From Clostridia bacterium (GTDB lineage Bacteria > Bacillota > Clostridia > Lachnospirales > Lachnospiraceae), in assembly GCA_910574255.1 (NCBI GenBank), contig CAJTAK010000001.1, positions 147,779-211,778 on the forward strand: a DNA stretch of 64,000 bases, written 5' to 3'. The notes beneath the pieces are model-generated. The model saw nothing but the letters and a program-made list of their open reading frames with translations, searched no databases and had not been told where the DNA came from. Position 1 is the stretch's first letter. Each line of letters begins with the position of its first letter. The translations under genes and the position numbers were made by a program. Positions 60,201 to 64,000 of this stretch are shown in pieces.

Positions 60201-63200
60201 GACGGCAACGGCAACACCACGAGCTTTTCTTATGATGCCAACGGCAACCTTACCGCCAAGACCAATCCCTACGGCCACGCCTCTGCCACGGGCTACAATT
60301 CCATGGACCTGTTCGTCAGCGAGACCAACGAGAGAGGGCTTACCACCTCTTACGAGCGTGACGCCATGGGCCGCATCACGAAGGAAACGGACGCAAAGGG
60401 CCAGTCCATATCCTACGGCTACGATGCCAACGGCAACCTTATTTCCGTTACCGATGCAAGAGGCAATATCACCTCTTACAGCTACGATGCGGAAAATAAG
60501 CTGACCAGGATCGTGGATCCGGAAGGCGGCAACACGGTATTTGCTTACAATGCCCTGGGCCAGCTTGTCACCGTCACGGATGCCAATGGAGCAAAGGGAA
60601 ACATCACTTATGATGCGGACGGCAATCCCGTGAGCGCAGTGGACGGGCTTGGAGAGACCACCGGCTATGAGTATGACGGTCTGGGCCGGGTAATAAAGCA
60701 GAACAATCCGGACAAGACCAGCCGGAGCTATACCTACGATGCCAACGGCAACGTGCTTTCCGTCACGGACGAGCGTGGAAACGCCACGGCTTATGCCTAT
60801 GACAAGATGAACCGCCTTACCTCCATCACGGATCCGGAGGGCGGCGTAATCGCCTATACCTACACCGCAGGCGGCCAGCTGGCAACGGAAACCAACCAGA
60901 GGGGAAGCGTGACCGCTTATACCTATGACGGGAATAACAATGTCACTTCCATTACTGACGGCAGAAAGAACACCGTAACCCTCAGCTACGATAAGCTTGA
61001 TCGTCTTTCCTCCGTAACGGATGCGGAGGGCGGCGTGACATCCTACGCATATGACGAAGTGGGCAACATCACCGGCATCACCCGTCCCACCGGCGGCACT
61101 TATACCAGTACTTATGATGAGGCGGACAACCGGACGACATTAACAGATGCTTTAGGACACAGCGAGGCTTACACCTACGATGAAAACGGCAACTGCACCA
61201 GCGTCACGGACCGCAGGGGCAACACCACCAGCTACACCTACGACAAGAACAACCGCCTTACAAAGATCACGGACGCTTTAGGCGGAACCACCGTATACAC
61301 CTATGACGCATTGGGACAGGTAATTTCCATCACCAATGCCATGAACGGAGTCATCTCCGCCATTTATGATGCCAACGGTCAGATTACCACGGCGGCGAAC
61401 GAGCTGGCAGGAGAGGGAACCATCCACAAGGTACGCTATGAGTACGATTCCATGGGCCGTGTCATCAAGCGCTACAATGAGGACAACTCCTATGTAAAAT
61501 ACGCTTATGACAAAAACGGGAACCTAATCCGGATGACCAACGAGAGGGGCAACGTCTATACTTACACCTATGACAAGAACAACCTGCCTCTGACGGAAAC
61601 GGATCCCATGGGCGGCACTACTACGGTGACTTATACACCCAATGGCCTTACCGAGAGCGTGACCGATGCCTTGGGCGGCGTCATCCGATACACCTATGAT
61701 AAAAACGACAACCTCATTAAGATGGTGGATGCGGAGGGCTATACCCTTACCTACACCTACGATAAAAACAACCGCCCGGTATCCGCAGTGGATGCCAACG
61801 GCAACAAGACAAAGTTCACTTATGATGCCAACGGCAACCTTACCGTCGTAGAGAATCCGGACGGCGGCGTGGAGCAGTATGTATGCGATCTCAACGATCA
61901 GCTCACCTCCTACACGGACGGCGAGGGCTATACTACCCTTTACGCCTACGATGAAAACGGCAACTTAGTAAAGGTAACGGATCCCAGGGGCAACAGCCGC
62001 ACCGCAGAATATGATGCGCTGAACCGCCAGACCGCCACCGTCAATGAGGAGGGCGGAAGAGTAGAACTCTCCTATGATGCTTTAGGACGCATTACAAAGG
62101 TCATCAATGAGGACGGAGCCGTAACAGAATACGAGTACGATGCCAAGGGAAGAGTAACGGGAATCAAGGACGCTTACGGCAACTATAAGTATTTCACTTA
62201 CGATCCCATGGACCGTGTGGCATCCGTAACCGATGAAAACGGCGTGGAGCGTAAATACGCCTATGACTTCAAGGGCAATCTGACCAAATACACGGACGGC
62301 CTGGGTAACAGCGAGACCTATGCTTACGATGCTAACGACAACCGGATCAGCGTCACCAACCGGAACGGCGAGACCTACACCTATACCTATGACGCATTGA
62401 ACCGTGTCACCAGCGAGACGGATCCCAAGGGCAATACCAAGTCCTTTACCTATGACAAGGACAGCCGGATCACGGCGGTCAAGGACCGGAACGGCAACAC
62501 CACAAAGTACGTCCTGGACGGAAATGGAAACATCGTGGAAACCATAGACGCAGCCGGAACCAGCAGCGCCTTTACCTACGATTCCATGGATCGTTTAACC
62601 AAGATCCGTGTCCACAGGGTAGATAAGACCCACAAGGTGGATGAATACCAGGAGACCCTTTATACCTACGACCACAGGGGCCTTGTGAAAACCGAGGTCA
62701 ACGCCAAGGGCGACGGAAAGGTATTCGTCTATGACGGCAACGGCAACTTAATCCAAAAGACCGACGAGGACGGCTATGTCACCGAGTACGAGTACAGCCC
62801 CGTCAACTTAGTAAGCAATATCAATTACAACGATGCCAAATCCGCATCCTACGCCTACAACGGCACGGGCGAATTGATTGAGATGGATGATTGGAATGGT
62901 AAAACCTCCATTGGAAGAGATCTTCTGAACCGTGTGGTAAAGGTAACGGATCACAATGGCCAAGAAGTGGAATACGGATGGGACAACGTAGGAAACAAAA
63001 CGGTCCAGGGCTATCCGGACGGAACCCAGGTGGACTACTACTACGATGCGGAAAACCAGATCGTGGAGATGAAGGACTTTGACGGCGGCATCACCAAGTT
63101 TGAATATGACGCCAACGGAAACAAGACCTTCAAGGAATATCCCAACTACGAGACCGCTTATTATTTCTACGATGAATGCGATCAGATCATCGAGATGGAC

Positions 63201-64000
63201 GAGTACAACTTAGGCGGCAAGAAGCTGTTCAAGACCACCTACAGCTGGGACGCAGAAGGCAACCGCTTAAGCGAGATGCAGTACAACCACGGCCAGAGCG
63301 ATACAAGCGGTAATAACGGAAACAACGGCAATAATGGAAACGGGAATGGTAATAACGGCAGCAATTCCGTGGTATTAGGAGCAGCCACTGCGATTCTGGA
63401 TGCCATGGGCGGCATGTTTGAGAACGGCGGCACGGGCACGTCAAGCATCATCAGCACGCCGGAAGCGCCTGTCGTGGAGATTCCATCCGTGGACATTGAC
63501 CGTTTAAGCACGGAGACGTCCATTGTCAACAGCGTGGCACTTCCGGATCCCACGGCTGGCACAGCCGCAGGAATCGTTCTTCAAAACCAGGCGGATATGG
63601 CAGAAGAGCTGAACGAACAGCTTCGAAGTGCTGCAGCGGAAGCAGAAACACTGGAACCCGAAGCAGAGACGCCGGAGCTTCCGGAAAGCAGCAAGCCGGA
63701 GACCGGAAAAGAGGATGCCACCATAGAGGGCAACGGCGACGGAAACGGCCAGGTTCCTCCGGGACAAACCGAGGACGGGGACGGCAGCATCGTGAATCCG
63801 GGCGGCCACATGCCCTCGGGACTGAACCGTGGAGAAAAAGGCGAGAAGCCGGATAATCCCAACAAGCCGGAGAAGCCGGACAATCCGGGAACGGAAGACA
63901 ATACGGATAAGCAGGCGAACAAGGCCAACAAGGGAACCCATAAGTATACCTATGATGAGCTGAACCGCATGATTACCAGCAACATCGCAGGCACCACGAC
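57282..64000 (+). CDS. Giant secreted RHS/YD-repeat protein (partial, runs off the window)
   Basis: At least 2,239 residues with no stop before the edge. A signal peptide (CKRMLAGFLAAVTMAASIPP, ending near VFAA) is followed by a unique domain to about residue 190, then an acidic Pro/Glu linker with repeated QEPxEEQEP-type units (about 190-325). After a strand-rich domain comes the start of the RHS shell, VDLLSGALNWSYRDLNVEG, and about 1,450 residues of tandem YD repeats (YTYDANGNLTSVTD-type). A Gly/Asn spacer (GNNGNNGNGNGN) at about residue 2006 and a Pro/Glu/Lys linker interrupt them, then repeats resume (HKYTYDELNRMITS). Such proteins form a cocoon that can carry a toxic or adhesive tip; the tip lies beyond the window. 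AGGGAGG precedes ATG 57282. Confidence 0.9.
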   Translation, partial: MRKMKLRCKRMLAGFLAAVTMAASIPPSTVFAAPEETESNAEYDYARMVSLEERYKNEIAIYYPDTGMEEQIDEMMYGEFTAVEFAFPYNTNLKAELYLVGSETPLGYLYGISNRDHVSKTGAGTMLKYVSNNWSEDTIFKNLDNGILKSAEYQTLSSFEGIALDGITNSYTSLKGYYAFYGLEDPELMEDEPGIEASAVPEEKSGEPDVVDSEKEAEKEVEPEENPEEKASLVEPEVPIVQSALDEEEATDDSQGIESPDGTDTEKGEEGGQPEETNPPAEQTPEEEQKPPEEQEPIEGQEPAKEQEPTEEPADTQEPAEEQEPVEDLTTEDDWMENLPDDYWLPYPDYSISTYGARELPTNIFHNYIIWKGQYVDLAGGLPMYAPPGYYEIRISPALSTDGAAQLSKSLFFQIKGSGASGEVTEEDILKLLTRERENFPNEFSGFPSLVSIMPGDPVDLLSGALNWSYRDLNVEGKEPLDFTRTYVSSIRERDISGLGNGWGHTYSYSAEIYRNDVKIFLPQGGVISFHREYGKGLQTTEGSEYSLIKDGDGYILSSDRGKSITFNGEGQAVRIEESDGVVTTMEYSGGHLSRVSTKTGSLSFSYDGDRLASVADGSGRKVTFGYSGTDLTSVTNPDGDTVNYTYDENHNLLTVSDFNGNQVLENTYDDFWRVSTQKMPGRGLMTFTYDKDARTNGYTEEGGKTISITYDDKDRITSMTDNAGTEYYEYDGRSRRISETNKNGGTTTYTYVGDTTNIESITYPNGTTEHYSYNERMQLASMTQKDGTTVSFSYDGNGDLVKSVDSRKGERTYTYDDRGYLASSTDALGNTTTYTCDSMGNILTETDPKGNTTTYEYNSKGYLTKQTSPLGNSYSYEYSEAGKLVTETDPLGNKKTTDYNGNGFETAVSDWQGNKTLYTYNAVNDLTSMTDPTGAKTTYTYDGQGNRTSETDADGHTITYTYDALGRMTSRTDGNGNTTSFSYDANGNLTAKTNPYGHASATGYNSMDLFVSETNERGLTTSYERDAMGRITKETDAKGQSISYGYDANGNLISVTDARGNITSYSYDAENKLTRIVDPEGGNTVFAYNALGQLVTVTDANGAKGNITYDADGNPVSAVDGLGETTGYEYDGLGRVIKQNNPDKTSRSYTYDANGNVLSVTDERGNATAYAYDKMNRLTSITDPEGGVIAYTYTAGGQLATETNQRGSVTAYTYDGNNNVTSITDGRKNTVTLSYDKLDRLSSVTDAEGGVTSYAYDEVGNITGITRPTGGTYTSTYDEADNRTTLTDALGHSEAYTYDENGNCTSVTDRRGNTTSYTYDKNNRLTKITDALGGTTVYTYDALGQVISITNAMNGVISAIYDANGQITTAANELAGEGTIHKVRYEYDSMGRVIKRYNEDNSYVKYAYDKNGNLIRMTNERGNVYTYTYDKNNLPLTETDPMGGTTTVTYTPNGLTESVTDALGGVIRYTYDKNDNLIKMVDAEGYTLTYTYDKNNRPVSAVDANGNKTKFTYDANGNLTVVENPDGGVEQYVCDLNDQLTSYTDGEGYTTLYAYDENGNLVKVTDPRGNSRTAEYDALNRQTATVNEEGGRVELSYDALGRITKVINEDGAVTEYEYDAKGRVTGIKDAYGNYKYFTYDPMDRVASVTDENGVERKYAYDFKGNLTKYTDGLGNSETYAYDANDNRISVTNRNGETYTYTYDALNRVTSETDPKGNTKSFTYDKDSRITAVKDRNGNTTKYVLDGNGNIVETIDAAGTSSAFTYDSMDRLTKIRVHRVDKTHKVDEYQETLYTYDHRGLVKTEVNAKGDGKVFVYDGNGNLIQKTDEDGYVTEYEYSPVNLVSNINYNDAKSASYAYNGTGELIEMDDWNGKTSIGRDLLNRVVKVTDHNGQEVEYGWDNVGNKTVQGYPDGTQVDYYYDAENQIVEMKDFDGGITKFEYDANGNKTFKEYPNYETAYYFYDECDQIIEMDEYNLGGKKLFKTTYSWDAEGNRLSEMQYNHGQSDTSGNNGNNGNNGNGNGNNGSNSVVLGAATAILDAMGGMFENGGTGTSSIISTPEAPVVEIPSVDIDRLSTETSIVNSVALPDPTAGTAAGIVLQNQADMAEELNEQLRSAAAEAETLEPEAETPELPESSKPETGKEDATIEGNGDGNGQVPPGQTEDGDGSIVNPGGHMPSGLNRGEKGEKPDNPNKPEKPDNPGTEDNTDKQANKANKGTHKYTYDELNRMITSNIAGTT

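Noticed and set aside
59150..63300. Short regular repeats that could suggest a CRISPR array
   Set aside because: They are diverged protein-coding YD repeats in one frame without constant repeat and unique spacer structure.

Overview
The window looks like the chromosome of a low-to-mid GC Gram-positive gut-type Clostridium relative, most likely Lachnospiraceae (inference). Supporting signs are strong AGGAGG ribosome binding sites, sigma-A type promoters, an L20-leader infC-rpmI-rplT operon, LexA/DinR-type boxes, lipoproteins, and a giant secreted YD-repeat protein. No ribosomal RNA or tRNA gene was recognised.

Bases 1 to about 20.3 kb are AT-rich accessory DNA. It opens with a Tn554-like recombinase module (end of a probable tnpA, then tnpB and tnpC, coupled by ATGA overlaps) and a protein made of helicase-associated repeats. 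Then come a strongly folded non-coding region (4051-4356) and a compact probable defence cassette (4525-7765): AbiTii-TIR protein, small protein, coiled-coil protein, second AbiTii protein. Next are a small XRE regulator, two unknown genes bracketed by a 120-bp direct repeat, two acidic lipoproteins, a 1557-residue secreted protein with a thioester-like N-terminus and a Cys/His-rich insert, several tiny genes, and a large serine recombinase at 18478-20175. Two decayed genes (AAA ATPase fragment, AlbA_2-type protein with an internal deletion) lie between this DNA and the core genome.

From 21.7 kb the core chromosome is denser and higher in GC. It holds: infC (AUU start)-rpmI-rplT; two COG0523/CobW-type GTPases, the first His-rich, behind a promoter with a CIRCE-like operator; a LysR gene and a sulfur/redox group (CoA-disulfide-reductase-like flavoprotein, siroheme Fe-S protein, YeiH-type exporter); an Lrp regulator; an AI-2E-type permease; a DUF1653 protein; trkA-trkH; a MATE pump; an Mrp-type ATPase; a frameshifted pseudogene; and a uracil permease. 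These are followed by a LexA-box-controlled radical SAM/TIGR03915 DNA repair pair with a YgjP-like peptidase, homoserine dehydrogenase, an HD hydrolase, an aspartate aminotransferase, uppP, a polar amino acid ABC transporter and galK.

The last 11 kb is again accessory in character. A small XRE regulator has been lengthened in frame by a 162-bp palindromic MITE-like insertion. It is followed by an ECF-type sigma factor, a membrane anti-sigma-like protein, a stand-alone copy of that protein's N-terminal domain, a small secreted protein, and an RHS/YD-repeat protein of more than 2,200 residues that runs off the window. Two matching promoter-like boxes precede the two small genes, and a shared 28-bp box precedes the XRE and sigma genes, suggesting one regulatory circuit (inference).
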